From: Mucilaginibacter sp. OK098
Lineage (GTDB): Bacteria > Bacteroidota > Bacteroidia > Sphingobacteriales > Sphingobacteriaceae
Reading direction: 5' to 3'
Length of the DNA stretch: 64,000 nt
NCBI RefSeq assembly: GCF_900142915.1
Contig: NZ_FRCM01000007.1
Span: 62,001 to 126,000, forward strand
Of this stretch, positions 44,355 to 53,557 are shown piece after piece. Under the pieces are notes generated by a model, which saw nothing but the letters and a program-made list of their open reading frames with translations, was not told the origin of the DNA and made no database searches. Each line of letters starts with the position of its first letter. Position 1 is the stretch's first letter. The position numbers and the translations under genes are program-made.

Positions 44355-44423
44355 TTACCTGGTAATTTAAAGTATTTATTATGAAATATTGGGCATAAAA
44401 AAAATACCTTCTATTTCGGTGCG

Positions 44424-44454
44424 CAAAGTTATGATTTATAAACAAATATTAAAA
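44424..44454 (-). promoter_or_regulatory. Promoter of atpDC
   Basis: On the minus strand TAACTTTG (44431-44424) matches the -7 consensus, and a TTTT (44454-44451) lies 19 bp upstream in the -33 place. The leader would be about 65 nt. Confidence 0.55.
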
Positions 44455-44486
44455 TAGCAGAATAAAGATTTTTTAGATGAATATTT

Positions 44487-44596
44487 AGTTGGCAGTTTTC
44501 GGTTGGCAGTTGGCGGTGTATTTGTTTAAAAACGAGCCTTTTTTACTGCAAACTGCCCGCTGGCAACTGCAAACTGCACTACTGCCAACTGATAAC
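44487..44596. repeat. Word-repeat hairpin (CAGTTGGC type) overlapping a gene end
   Basis: TTAGTTGGCAG and GGTTGGCAGTTGGCGG on the left face ACTGCAAACTGC and CTGCCAACTG on the right. The right arm encodes the last residues (ISWQ) of the oxidoreductase at 44579. Confidence 0.65.
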
Positions 44597-45562
44597 TATT
44601 TTCCCAACATGCTCACTGCTTTCCATCAGCTTATGTGCTTTGGCGGCTTCATCTGCCGGGAAAACTTTATTAATAACCGGCCTTATTTTGCCTGATACAA
44701 TTAATGGCCATATTATTTTTTCGAGGTTACGTGCGATAGCTGCCTTAAAAGCTATTTCTCTCGACCTGAGCATAGAGCCCGTTATGGTTAAACGCTTACG
44801 CATTACCACAGAAAGATCAACCTGTGCATCCTTGCCGTTCATGGTGTTTATCAGTACAAGCCTGCCTTCTTCAGCTAATGATTGGAGGTTGCCTGCAGTA
44901 TAATTACCGCCTATCATATCTAAAATAACATCAACACCTTTACCTTCTGTTAACTCTTTAATGATCTCGGCAAAGTTTTCTTTTTTATAGTCGATAGCCT
45001 TTGCAGCGCCCAACTCTTCGCAAAACCTGCATTTATCGTCAGATCCGGCTGTTACATAAACCTTGTGCCCTAAAGCATGGGCCATTTGAATAGCCGCAAC
45101 ACCGATCCCGCTCGATCCGCCATGAACCAGCAGCGTTTCATTGTTTTTTAGTAATCCCCTGTCAAATACATTGCTCCAAACCGTAAAAAAAGTTTCGGGC
45201 AAGGATGCCGCTTCTATAAAAGTGAGATTATCCGGAACAGGTAAACATTGACCTTCGGGCGCATTGCAGAATTCGGCATAGCCACCACCCATTACCAGGG
45301 CGCAAACTTTATCGCCAACCTTCCAGCGGGTAACTTCTGAGCCAACTTCAGCAATAATGCCTGCAATTTCAAGTCCGGGAATATCCTGCGGTGCTCCCTG
45401 TGGCGGGGGGTAGTTACCCTTGCGCTGGTAAACATCGGGCCGGTTAACTCCGGCAGCATGCACCTTTACCAATACTTCGTTAGATTGATAAAACGGAGTT
45501 GGCCGTTCTTCAATTTGTAAAACTTCAGGACCACCTGGCTGGGTTATGATGATGGCTTTCAT
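44579..45562 (-). CDS. NAD(P)H:quinone oxidoreductase, zinc-independent MDR family
   Basis: 327 residues of the medium-chain dehydrogenase superfamily (QOR/PIG3 type). The N-terminal GroES-like part has VLVKVHAAGVNRPDVYQRKG and IPGLEIAGIIAEVG, without the catalytic zinc Cys ligands. The Rossmann motif is LVHGGSSGIGVAAIQMAHAL (about 145-164, GGSSGIG). DVILDMIGGNYTAGNL follows. It reduces quinones or similar electrophiles with NADPH in the cytoplasm. The last codons lie in a word-repeat arm, so the C-terminus may have been altered by that element. Confidence 0.92.
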   Translation of the reverse strand: MKAIIITQPGGPEVLQIEERPTPFYQSNEVLVKVHAAGVNRPDVYQRKGNYPPPQGAPQDIPGLEIAGIIAEVGSEVTRWKVGDKVCALVMGGGYAEFCNAPEGQCLPVPDNLTFIEAASLPETFFTVWSNVFDRGLLKNNETLLVHGGSSGIGVAAIQMAHALGHKVYVTAGSDDKCRFCEELGAAKAIDYKKENFAEIIKELTEGKGVDVILDMIGGNYTAGNLQSLAEEGRLVLINTMNGKDAQVDLSVVMRKRLTITGSMLRSREIAFKAAIARNLEKIIWPLIVSGKIRPVINKVFPADEAAKAHKLMESSEHVGKIVISWQ

Positions 45563-45576
45563 TGGGTAAAGATAGG

Positions 45577-45656
45577 AGTAAAGTCAGTAGTCTTGAGTCT
45601 AAAGTCAATAGTCTTTTGACTTCAGACTCAAGACTTAGAACTTCAGACTCCTCATC
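45577..45656. repeat. Word-repeat hairpin (GTCTTGAGTCTAAAGTC type)
   Basis: GTCTTGAGTCTAAAGTC pairs with GACTTCAGACTCAAGAC, separated by AATAGTCTTTT. It fills the gap between two leftward genes and reaches the stop codon of the permease gene. Confidence 0.75.
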
Positions 45657-48021
45657 ATTCGCTCCTCAAACTCTCAATCGGGTTAACCAGTGCAGCCTTA
45701 ATTGATTGAAAGCTTACCGTACAAAAAGCTATTAAAATTGCACCAAACCCTGTAACTGCTAAAACCCACCATTCAATATTTTGATGGTAGGCAAAGCCCT
45801 GCAGCCATTTTTGCATTATCAGCCAGGCAAGCGGCGCGGCTATTATTATGGCTACCAATACCAGCTTTAAAAAGTCTTTAGAAAGTAAGGCTACTAAACT
45901 GAATACTTCGGCACCCAATACCTTACGAATGCTTATTTCGCGATTGCGCTGCTCAGCAGCATAGGCAGCCAGGCCGAATAAGCCTAAACAGGCAATGATG
46001 ATGGCTAATGTGGTAAAAATGATAAAGATTTTGCCCATGCGCTGTTCATTATTGTATAATGCGTTAAAATCATCATCCATAAATGAATAGTCAATATGCA
46101 GACTTGGTTGTAATGCCTTCCAATTATTTTCTACCTTTTGCATCAGCGCGGGTAAATTATTGGTATTTACCCTGATGCTTAATGATGCCAGCCAGTCATG
46201 ATTCATTACCAGCATTACAGGCGTAATGTTATCGCGTAATGAACTAAAATTAAAGTCCTTTACTACACCTATAATCTTGTAATCCTTATTCATGTCAGTT
46301 ATTTTCTCTGAACCCTCTCCTTTATAGCTTATCATTTTTGCCATGGTCTCGTTAATTATTACCGATGATGAATCGGATAAAAATTGTTCGTTAAAATTTC
46401 GGCCCTGTACCAGCTTCATCCCCATAGTGCCAATGTAGTCGGCATCAACCGGCCAAAACTGTGTTTCAATATTTTTGCTTGATCCAGAGCTAACATAATT
46501 GAGGGCGCTTAAATTAGAGGTTGGCAGGTAGTGGGTTAAGGTGGCGTTTATTACACCTGGTATCTGTTTAAGCTGTTGTTTTAATACTTTCGGATCAACA
46601 GCATTTGCGTTTTTTATGATAAGTACCTGGCTCCGGTTAAAACCGAGGTCCTTATTCCGGATAAAGGTGAGCTGATTATAAATAACCAGTGTGCCAATGA
46701 TCAAAAATATGGAGATAGAAAACTGGAACACCACCAAAAAGCTGCGGAGAAAGCTACCTTTAAAGCCGGTTGCCAGTTTCCCTTTCAAAACCTGGATGGG
46801 CTTAAAGGCAGAAAGAAAGAATGCAGGGTATGAGCCGGCCAGCACGCCAACTACAAGTATAATAATAAGCATAGCGGGTAACAACCAGGTAAATGTATGG
46901 GCAGTTATGACTAACGACTTTCCAGCGGTTTGATTAAACAATGGCAATATCGCCCACGCCGTAAATACAGCTATAACGGTAGCTGCAAGTGTAACCATTA
47001 TAGATTCGGACAGGAATTGGGCTATTAAGCTTTTGCGAGACGAGCCAAGTACTTTACGAACACCAACCTCACGCGCACGGTTTGCCGAACGCGCTGTCGA
47101 TAGGTTCATGAAATTAATACAGGCCAGGATCAATATAAATATGGCTATAGCCGAAAATATGTAGATGTATTGCACATTTCCATTTATCCCAAGTTCTCTT
47201 TGCTTATTAGAGTGAAGGTGAATATCCTTCAACGGAGTTAAATTTAGCTTGATATAATTGCCTTTTGCTTCAAATTTTTTATAATCAAAAGCCGGAGTGG
47301 TTTCATTTCTGCGGATAAGGGCTGCAAACTTCGATTCCAATTTTTTACGATCAGCACCTTGTTTAAGCAGGATATAGGTATTGGTATTAAAGTGCGCCCA
47401 GCTGTTATCATGATTAGGCCCCATAGTTATAAAAAGATCAGCCTTAAAATGTGATTGTGCAGGCATATCTTCAATAACTCCGGTTACTTTATACATGGTA
47501 CTGTCTGTAACCAAAAACAGGGTTTTGCCAACGGCACTGGTGGTATTAAAATATTTCAGGGCAATGGTTTGGGTAATAACCACTGTATGAGGTTCGGCGA
47601 GCGCAGTTTTTGGATCGCCCCGCAGTATGGGCAAGGTAAATATGCCGAATATATCGCCGGAGCAATAAAAAGCATTTTTTTCATCTATAACTTCGTTGCC
47701 TTTTTTAAAGCGGATGTTTACACCCTGCCCTATTCGCATTGATCTTTCAACTTCAGGAAATTCTTTTACCAGCGCATCAGCAACCGGGGGAGCGGTTATA
47801 GCAAATGATGTTTCATTAATGCCTGCTTTAAGATCAGTATTTACCCTGTAAATCCTTTCGTATTTGGTATTAAACCTGTCGTAACTCAACTCATCGATCA
47901 CGTAAAAAACGATGAGCAGGCAGGTTGCCAACCCAAGGGCAAGGCCCAAAACATTTATAAATGTAAAACCTTTGTTTTTTAAAAGGCTGCGGAATGCGGT
48001 TTTGATGTAGTTTCTGATCAT
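45655..48021 (-). CDS. FtsX/MacB-type ABC transporter permease
   Basis: 788 residues, a double-FtsX permease of the type plentiful in Bacteroidota. The N-terminus MIRNYIKTAFRSLLKNKGFT leads into membrane segment 1 and a MacB periplasmic domain (about 50-270). Three segments (about 285-395) include ARSANRAREVGVRKVLGSSR; a second unit repeats the pattern, ending with RNREISIRKVLGAEVFSLVA and VNPIESLRSE. It needs an ATPase subunit, none of which is adjacent. Members export peptides, lipoproteins or antibiotics, or act as mechanotransmitters; the cargo is unknown. Confidence 0.92.
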   Translation of the reverse strand: MIRNYIKTAFRSLLKNKGFTFINVLGLALGLATCLLIVFYVIDELSYDRFNTKYERIYRVNTDLKAGINETSFAITAPPVADALVKEFPEVERSMRIGQGVNIRFKKGNEVIDEKNAFYCSGDIFGIFTLPILRGDPKTALAEPHTVVITQTIALKYFNTTSAVGKTLFLVTDSTMYKVTGVIEDMPAQSHFKADLFITMGPNHDNSWAHFNTNTYILLKQGADRKKLESKFAALIRRNETTPAFDYKKFEAKGNYIKLNLTPLKDIHLHSNKQRELGINGNVQYIYIFSAIAIFILILACINFMNLSTARSANRAREVGVRKVLGSSRKSLIAQFLSESIMVTLAATVIAVFTAWAILPLFNQTAGKSLVITAHTFTWLLPAMLIIILVVGVLAGSYPAFFLSAFKPIQVLKGKLATGFKGSFLRSFLVVFQFSISIFLIIGTLVIYNQLTFIRNKDLGFNRSQVLIIKNANAVDPKVLKQQLKQIPGVINATLTHYLPTSNLSALNYVSSGSSKNIETQFWPVDADYIGTMGMKLVQGRNFNEQFLSDSSSVIINETMAKMISYKGEGSEKITDMNKDYKIIGVVKDFNFSSLRDNITPVMLVMNHDWLASLSIRVNTNNLPALMQKVENNWKALQPSLHIDYSFMDDDFNALYNNEQRMGKIFIIFTTLAIIIACLGLFGLAAYAAEQRNREISIRKVLGAEVFSLVALLSKDFLKLVLVAIIIAAPLAWLIMQKWLQGFAYHQNIEWWVLAVTGFGAILIAFCTVSFQSIKAALVNPIESLRSE

Positions 48022-48119
48022 GGCAATAGGGATTAATTATTACCCTAAAGCTATAACTAAGTATTTAGTTATGCAACTATGATTTATCAGACCCTATTAT
48101 ATGTCATCTGATTTATACT

Positions 48120-48146
48120 CTTGAAGTCGCAAATTGCGACCTCAAG
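48120..48146. repeat. 27-bp near-perfect palindrome (GTCGCAAATTGCGAC core)
   Basis: CTTGAAGTCGCAA and TTGCGACCTCAAG pair with one mismatch around a single A. In one forward frame it reads LKSQIATSSW then stop, like a conserved stretch of ORF6N-domain proteins. It lies in the 254-bp gap between the divergent permease and peroxiredoxin genes. Confidence 0.6.
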
Positions 48147-48293
48147 TTGGTGATTAGTTTAATTATTAACAAGCTTATTAAAGTAAAAAAAGAATTGATC
48201 GGGTTATTACAGATTAACTAAATTGACTTTTTAATTATAGAACCGATAACAAACATTCATTTTATTATTATTTCTTTGCATAAAAAATCAGCT

Positions 48294-48755
48294 ATGCCGT
48301 TACAACCAGGTTCACCCGCTCCGCAATTCACTTTATTTTCATCAGCATTAAAAGAAGTCTCATTGGCTGATTTTAAAGGCAAAAAAGTAGTGCTGCACTT
48401 TTTTCCAATGGCTTTTACAGGCACTTGTACTACCCAATTGTGCACTATGCGCGACAATTTTGGCTATTATGACGGCTTAAATGCAACTATACTGGGCATC
48501 TCTGTCGACTCGCCTTTTACACTTGCTAAATTCAAGGAAGAAAACAACTACCAGTTTGATCTATTGTCTGACTTTAACAAGGAGGTTTCAACTGCTTACG
48601 GCGCTATATATGAGCAGTTTGTATTTGGATTGAAAGGTGTTTCAAAACGCGCTGCATTTGTTATAGATGAAGATCAAAATATCATCTATGCAGAAGTGCT
48701 TGAAGTGGCTACAGACTTACCGGATTTTGCCGCAATTGCAGCAGCTGTAAAGTAA
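48294..48755 (+). CDS. Peroxiredoxin (AhpC/TSA, AhpE-like)
   Basis: Reduces peroxides through a peroxidatic cysteine in the cytoplasm. I choose ATG 48294 (MPLQPGSPAPQFTLF) over a TTG at 48276, which overlaps a likely -7 element (TTTCTTTG). The active site is FTGTCTTQLC, with the peroxidatic Cys in TGTC and a second Cys five residues on that could resolve it. FFPMAF and GVSKRAAFVIDEDQNIIYAE are typical of the family. Length about 153. Single gene followed by a tRNA. Confidence 0.92.
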   Translation: MPLQPGSPAPQFTLFSSALKEVSLADFKGKKVVLHFFPMAFTGTCTTQLCTMRDNFGYYDGLNATILGISVDSPFTLAKFKEENNYQFDLLSDFNKEVSTAYGAIYEQFVFGLKGVSKRAAFVIDEDQNIIYAEVLEVATDLPDFAAIAAAVK

Positions 48756-48827
48756 ATTTGAAAAAATATTATAACGGAATGAAATTTTTCCTATTTTTGC
48801 AGTCCGTTTAAAAAAGCACTTTATACC

Positions 48828-48901
48828 GCACTTGTAGCTCAATTGGATAGAGCACCTGACTACGGATCAGGAGGTTAGGGGTTCGACTCCCTTCAAGTGC
48901 A
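48828..48901 (+). tRNA. tRNA-Arg (anticodon ACG)
   Basis: Acceptor stem GCACTTG pairs exactly with CAAGTGC. The anticodon stem CCTGA/TCAGG holds loop CTACGGA, giving anticodon ACG (read as ICG after deamination, decoding CGU/CGC/CGA). The T loop GGTTCGACTCC is standard. No CCA is encoded. A -7 box TATTTTTG lies at 48792-48799. Confidence 0.97.
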
Positions 48902-48911
48902 CTTAATATTT

Positions 48912-48945
48912 AAGCCTTTCTGTGTTGTACCGAAAGGCTTTTAAT
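48912..48945 (+). terminator. Intrinsic terminator after tRNA-Arg
   Basis: AAGCCTTTC and GAAAGGCTT pair around an 11-nt loop and are followed by TTAATTT. It lies 11 bp past the tRNA. Confidence 0.85.
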
Positions 48946-48956
48946 TTGATAGAAGC

Positions 48957-49529
48957 ATGCTAAACCTGGTATTGTTTGGTCCTCCCGGGGCAGGGAAAGG
49001 GACACAATCACAAAAACTTATTGAAAAACACGGATTGATCCATTTATCAACCGGTGATCTTTTACGGAGCGAAATTTCCCAGGGAACAGAACTTGGATTA
49101 GAAGCTAAGAAGCTGATGGATCACGGCACCCTGGTTCCTGATGCCGTGGTTATAGGCATGATCAGTCATAAGCTTGATGCAAATAAAGACGCAAAGGGTT
49201 TTATTTTTGACGGATTTCCGCGCACAGTGGCTCAGGCAGAAGCACTTGATCAGTTACTAGCCAGCAAAAATGCTCCTATTTCGGGCATGATAGCGCTCGA
49301 AGTTAATGATGATGAACTTGAGCAGCGTTTGTTATTGCGTGGTAAAGAGTCAGGCAGGCCCGATGATGCTAACCCGGAAGTTATCCGTAAGCGGATTAAA
49401 GAATATAATGATAAAACCGCACCTGTTGCCGGTTTCTATAAAGCTCAGAATAAATTTAAAAGCATAAACGGCATCGGGTCAATTAATGAAATATTTGATG
49501 CGATTGCTAACGTAATAGCTTCATATTAA
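48957..49529 (+). CDS. adk: Adenylate kinase (short form)
   Basis: Balances ATP, ADP and AMP. P-loop GPPGAGKGT at 8-16, NMP-binding HLSTGDLLRSEI and FDGFPRTVAQAEAL are intact. The 190-residue length and the LLLRGKESGRPDDANPEVIR stretch show the short LID without zinc cysteines. The ATG is only about 11 bp after the tRNA terminator, so its promoter may overlap that region or read-through may serve it. Obg follows behind a repeat element. Confidence 0.97.
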   Translation: MLNLVLFGPPGAGKGTQSQKLIEKHGLIHLSTGDLLRSEISQGTELGLEAKKLMDHGTLVPDAVVIGMISHKLDANKDAKGFIFDGFPRTVAQAEALDQLLASKNAPISGMIALEVNDDELEQRLLLRGKESGRPDDANPEVIRKRIKEYNDKTAPVAGFYKAQNKFKSINGIGSINEIFDAIANVIASY

Positions 49530-49648
49530 GAAGTCCGAAAGTCGGAGAAAATATAGTTCGAAAGTGAAGGAGGTCGGTAAAGTCCGGAAGATTAGGCAGT
49601 TTGCTTAGCATCTTTCGGACTTTACTGACTTTCGGACTTTCCGACTCA
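49530..49648. repeat. Word-repeat hairpin (AAGTCCGAAAGTCGGA type)
   Basis: AAGTCCGAAAGTCGGAG and AAAGTCCGGAAG on the left face CTTTCGGACTTTACTGAC and TTTCGGACTTTCCGACTC on the right. It fills the adk-obg gap and shares words with 2524 and 36971. Confidence 0.75.
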
Positions 49649-49660
49649 AAACAAATAAAA

Positions 49661-50659
49661 ATGTCTCAAGGTTCAAATTTTGTTGATTATGTAAAGATCT
49701 GTTGCCGCTCAGGCCACGGAGGGGCTGGCTCTGCGCATTTGCACCGCGATATACTAACTTCAAAAGGCGGCCCCGATGGTGGTGATGGCGGTCGCGGCGG
49801 GCATGTTATTGTAAAAGGTAACGCCCAGTTATGGACTATGCTTCACCTTAAATACCGCAAACATGTAATTGCAGGCGATGGAGATTCAGGTGGCAGCTCG
49901 CTACGAAGCGGTAAAACTGGCAGGGACGAGATCCTGGAAGTTCCATTGGGTACTACAGTAAAAAATGCTGAGACCGGCGAAATTATATTTGAGATTACGC
50001 AGGACGGTGAAACAAAAATATTAACCCCGGGAGGCAGAGGCGGACAGGGAAACTGGCATTTTAAAACATCAACACAACAAACCCCACGCTATTCGCAACC
50101 GGGTGAGGACGGCCAGGAAGACTGGAATATTTTGGAGTTGAAGGTTTTAGCCGATGTAGGCTTGGTGGGCTTTCCTAATGCTGGTAAATCAACCCTGCTT
50201 TCAGTAGTATCAGCTGCCAAACCTGAGATTGCCGACTATGCTTTTACTACTATTGTTCCAAACCTGGGAATAGTGGCTTACAGAGGCGGAAAATCATTTG
50301 TTATGGCTGATATCCCTGGGATCATAGAAGGTGCATCAAAGGGAAAAGGACTTGGATTTAGGTTTCTGCGCCATATTGAACGCAACTCTGTGTTGTTATT
50401 CATGGTACCTGCTGATACTAACCGTACTATAAAAGAAGAATACCTGATCCTGTTGCACGAGTTAAAGGAATATAACCCGGAAATGCTTCACAAGCCAAGA
50501 ATACTGGCTGTTACAAAATCCGACCTGCTGGATGATGAATTAATGGAAGAAATGAAAAAGGAACTTCCGGCGGAAATCCCTTCAATTTTTATTTCATCAG
50601 TAGCACAAAAAAATATCGATGGCCTGAAGGATCTTTTGTGGAAAGAAATTAATCAGTAA
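49661..50659 (+). CDS. obg: GTPase Obg
   Basis: Essential ribosome-associated GTPase. I set the start at ATG 49661 ([20 protein letters not shown]); the in-frame sequence before it from 49601 is repeat DNA. The Gly-rich Obg domain (about 5-160) contains [18 protein letters not shown] and [20 protein letters not shown]. The G domain has [19 protein letters not shown] and TKSDLL. The C-terminal OCT domain is lacking, as in many relatives (332 residues). Follows adk on the same strand. Confidence 0.96.
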   Translation: MSQGSNFVDYVKICCRSGHGGAGSAHLHRDILTSKGGPDGGDGGRGGHVIVKGNAQLWTMLHLKYRKHVIAGDGDSGGSSLRSGKTGRDEILEVPLGTTVKNAETGEIIFEITQDGETKILTPGGRGGQGNWHFKTSTQQTPRYSQPGEDGQEDWNILELKVLADVGLVGFPNAGKSTLLSVVSAAKPEIADYAFTTIVPNLGIVAYRGGKSFVMADIPGIIEGASKGKGLGFRFLRHIERNSVLLFMVPADTNRTIKEEYLILLHELKEYNPEMLHKPRILAVTKSDLLDDELMEEMKKELPAEIPSIFISSVAQKNIDGLKDLLWKEINQ

Positions 50660-50759
50660 TTTCCCTATTATTAATTAAACTGAACATAGTTAGATCACCA
50701 TATTAAGTAGCATATTTATGTTTAATTGCTAAGCGATCCTAAATACATTATGGTGATAA

Positions 50760-51851
50760 ATGGAGATGAATGAATTAAGCCCAAGAATAAAACTACTGGA
50801 CGGATTCAGAGCCATTGCCATAATATCAGTAATGCTGTTTCATTACTTTAACAGGTGGGCTCCCCCGGTAAATTCAATTTCCCTTTATCCATATAACAAT
50901 AAGTATAATTTTTTTGGATATGGTTCCCTTGGGGTTCAGCTTTTTTTTATGATCAGTGGCTTTGTCATTTTTTTCACGCTCGAAAAAACTGATGGCTTTG
51001 TCACTTTCTGGAAAAAGAGGGCTATCAGGCTACTGCCCTCCATGCTTGTTGCTTCTTTACTAACCTTTATCGCATTCGTGCTTTTTGACGACAAGTTAAT
51101 ATTTCCTGAAAGCCATATGGCTATTAATTTTTTACAGGGTATAACTTTTGTAAACCCTGATTTGATCAATTATATTTTTCGCCCAAAATACAATCTTAAT
51201 TATCTAAGCGGTTCGTATTGGAGCTTATGGCCCGAAATACAATTTTACTTTTTTGCAAGTGTGTTGTTTTATATCAGCAGGAAGCAATTTGTAAGAAATT
51301 TCAGCTTCATTTCAATTTCCATTGTTTGCTTTAACTATCTGATGCAAAACAGTGCCATTAAGGTTCACCTGCCTCAAGGCTTATTAAATTACTATTCTCT
51401 CTTTTTTCAATTCTTCAATTTAATTTACTTTCTGCCATTTTTTTGTACCGGGGTGCTTTTCTATTTATTGTATAAAAATAATGGTGTAACTACATATAAG
51501 ATGAAGCTCTGCCTCGGCTTTTTTATTGTATATATAATTCATATTGGCTTTAGGACAGAAGTACGGTTAATTTATATGGCCTTTTTAGCGCTGTTTACCT
51601 GCTTTATTTATTATCCTAAAAAACTTTCCTTGTTAAATAATCGATTGATCTCAAGGATCGGGATCTCATCATATTTCTTATATCTTATACACGAACATAT
51701 TGGGGTGCTATTGATAAATAAACTTGGCAAATACTTTTTACCTTTAGGAATGGCTTTCCCCCTTTTACTCATCTGTTTTTTAATGTTTTTCAGCATTCTA
51801 TACAGTGAAAAGGTTGAAAAAAGAATAAGCTTTTACCTTAAGAAAAGATAA
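50760..51851 (+). CDS. Acyltransferase 3 family membrane protein
   Basis: 363 residues with about ten membrane segments. It opens with the family signature PRIKLLDGFRAIAIISVMLF and a nearby His, followed by GSLGVQLFFMISGFVIFF and RAIRLLPSML. Such enzymes O-acylate sugars of exported polysaccharides or lipids. It is convergent with the exopolysaccharide operon whose last gene ends 64 bp away, so a role in decorating that product is reasonable but not shown. Confidence 0.9.
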   Translation: MEMNELSPRIKLLDGFRAIAIISVMLFHYFNRWAPPVNSISLYPYNNKYNFFGYGSLGVQLFFMISGFVIFFTLEKTDGFVTFWKKRAIRLLPSMLVASLLTFIAFVLFDDKLIFPESHMAINFLQGITFVNPDLINYIFRPKYNLNYLSGSYWSLWPEIQFYFFASVLFYISRKQFVRNFSFISISIVCFNYLMQNSAIKVHLPQGLLNYYSLFFQFFNLIYFLPFFCTGVLFYLLYKNNGVTTYKMKLCLGFFIVYIIHIGFRTEVRLIYMAFLALFTCFIYYPKKLSLLNNRLISRIGISSYFLYLIHEHIGVLLINKLGKYFLPLGMAFPLLLICFLMFFSILYSEKVEKRISFYLKKR

Positions 51852-51914
51852 AAGCTTATCAATATTTTAAAGGATTAGAGATTGATCATGATCAAATCCC
51901 TCTTTCTAACTCAA

Positions 51915-53498
51915 TCAGCGCCGCTTTATATCAGCTGAATATAACACATATTTATCACTCAGCATTGACAGATTAAAACCTGCGTAACCAGTGAATGATT
52001 TCATAATCATTTTCTCTTTAGGCCCGTTATAGCTTTCGGGCAAGATGATATAAAGCGGGCCTGCAAAACCCTCGTACCGGTAATCATCCATATCGATTTT
52101 CAAATCATCAGCTATTGGTGATAGGTTGATAACCCTGTTATGCAAAACCTCCTGGCCAATATCATTGGCGATAAATACGAAAACTGCATTCTTGTTTTCC
52201 CTATCAAGTTTCATAACCGCGTTTAGTGCCTGCTGATCAATATTGATCTGTGAAATGCCCGAAACCCCTTTTGCACTTATATTTTTATTTATACTGTATC
52301 CCTTTATCACATAGCTAAAGCTAAAAAAGGCGATGCACAGACAACCGGCTGCGAAAAGCAATTGGCATAAACGCTTTGACCCGATTACCAATGAAATCAT
52401 CCCTGGAGTTATCAACAGGCCAATGATCCTAAAGTGGCGTGCTTCATATGATATGTTAAGCTGTTTAAGATAGGCAATCCCAAAAAACAGCAACGCGCCA
52501 AAGTAAAAAACAATTATAAACAGCTTGTAATTATTATTTGGCGCATTCCGGATCAGGCTAAAAACCAATAGCAAACTCAATATCGCCAAAACAATTACAA
52601 TTGTTACAGATACGCCATAACCAAACATAGGCCTGCCAAAATTATACAACAGGCCATGAAAAAAATCATCCAGAGAAAAACCTGAAAGGATAGGTGTGGC
52701 GAGTGGAAAGCTAAAGGTCTCGGCAGTTAGTTTAAATCCCTTTGAAACAGAAGCCGGGCTTTGCCCTTTTGAAAGGAACAATACATAAATAGTTACCAGC
52801 GATAATGCTGCAGGAATACCGATCCACAATCCTTTTTTTATCCATTCAATAATACCTGTCATGCCTGAAGATAAGCGAATCCACAAACAGCAAAGCCCGG
52901 CAACATAGATCCAGATAAAGGATGATTTACAAAAGAAACCTATCCACCCCGATAAAAGAACAAACAGCAATAGCTTCCAATCCGTTTTTTGCAAGGCAAT
53001 ACAGCCGTATAAAAACCATCCCAAAAAGGCAAAAAGCAAAACCTCGCCGCCATTATAAAAAACGTATGGCACAAAAAAGGCCAGCTGGCAAACAATAAAT
53101 ACAAGGCTAAGGGCGGCAATAAAGGGAGTAAAGCCTATTTTTTTAAAGAAACTGTAAAACCCGGCTAAACCGCAAAGCTGGCATAATGCTACTGTTATGG
53201 CCATCGCCTGTCCAGTATTTAAATGCGCTACCAGCTTAAAAAAATAAGGCACAAGATATTGGCCGGGCGTCCACCATGTAAGAAACTCATTATAATTTTG
53301 CGCGATATCACTTTGATCCGGGGCTGTTAAAACGTTAAAATGGCCCCCTAAATTCATACAGCGTAATACGTTGAACCCATTTGCAGGATCAGGGAAAAGT
53401 GCGGGAGGAATAAAAAACAGGATCACGCCCATTATCAATACGGCTATGCCGGTAATTAACAGAATAATTTTATATGCGTTACTTTTTTGTGATGCCAT
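51915..53498 (-). CDS. Polytopic membrane protein, possible GT-C-type glycosyltransferase
   Basis: 527 residues with about eleven hydrophobic segments and a C-terminal extracytoplasmic part of about 110 residues (VSGISQINIDQQALNAVMKL onward). The first loop has acidic and aromatic residues (FPDPANGFNVLRCMNL, APDQSDIAQNYNEFLTWWTP), as in GT-C enzymes that use polyprenyl-linked sugars, but no certain catalytic motif could be fixed. It is the last gene of the leftward polysaccharide operon, 59 bp after the WcaF-type gene. A flippase-like or polymer-modifying role is also possible. Confidence 0.6.
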   Translation of the reverse strand: MASQKSNAYKIILLITGIAVLIMGVILFFIPPALFPDPANGFNVLRCMNLGGHFNVLTAPDQSDIAQNYNEFLTWWTPGQYLVPYFFKLVAHLNTGQAMAITVALCQLCGLAGFYSFFKKIGFTPFIAALSLVFIVCQLAFFVPYVFYNGGEVLLFAFLGWFLYGCIALQKTDWKLLLFVLLSGWIGFFCKSSFIWIYVAGLCCLWIRLSSGMTGIIEWIKKGLWIGIPAALSLVTIYVLFLSKGQSPASVSKGFKLTAETFSFPLATPILSGFSLDDFFHGLLYNFGRPMFGYGVSVTIVIVLAILSLLLVFSLIRNAPNNNYKLFIIVFYFGALLFFGIAYLKQLNISYEARHFRIIGLLITPGMISLVIGSKRLCQLLFAAGCLCIAFFSFSYVIKGYSINKNISAKGVSGISQINIDQQALNAVMKLDRENKNAVFVFIANDIGQEVLHNRVINLSPIADDLKIDMDDYRYEGFAGPLYIILPESYNGPKEKMIMKSFTGYAGFNLSMLSDKYVLYSADIKRR

Positions 53499-53557
53499 TA
53501 ATTAAGTTTAAGGGAAGGTTTTGCAAAACTACTAATTTATATAATTCAGAAAATAAA

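Noticed and set aside
49601-49660. Longer Obg start at 49601
   Set aside because: The extra 20 residues come from a word-repeat hairpin, and the true Obg N-terminus (SNFVDYVKI) begins right at ATG 49661.
51915-53498. Calling this gene a second Wzy or a Wzx flippase
   Set aside because: The loop pattern fits neither family clearly; only a cautious membrane/GT-C-like label is supported.
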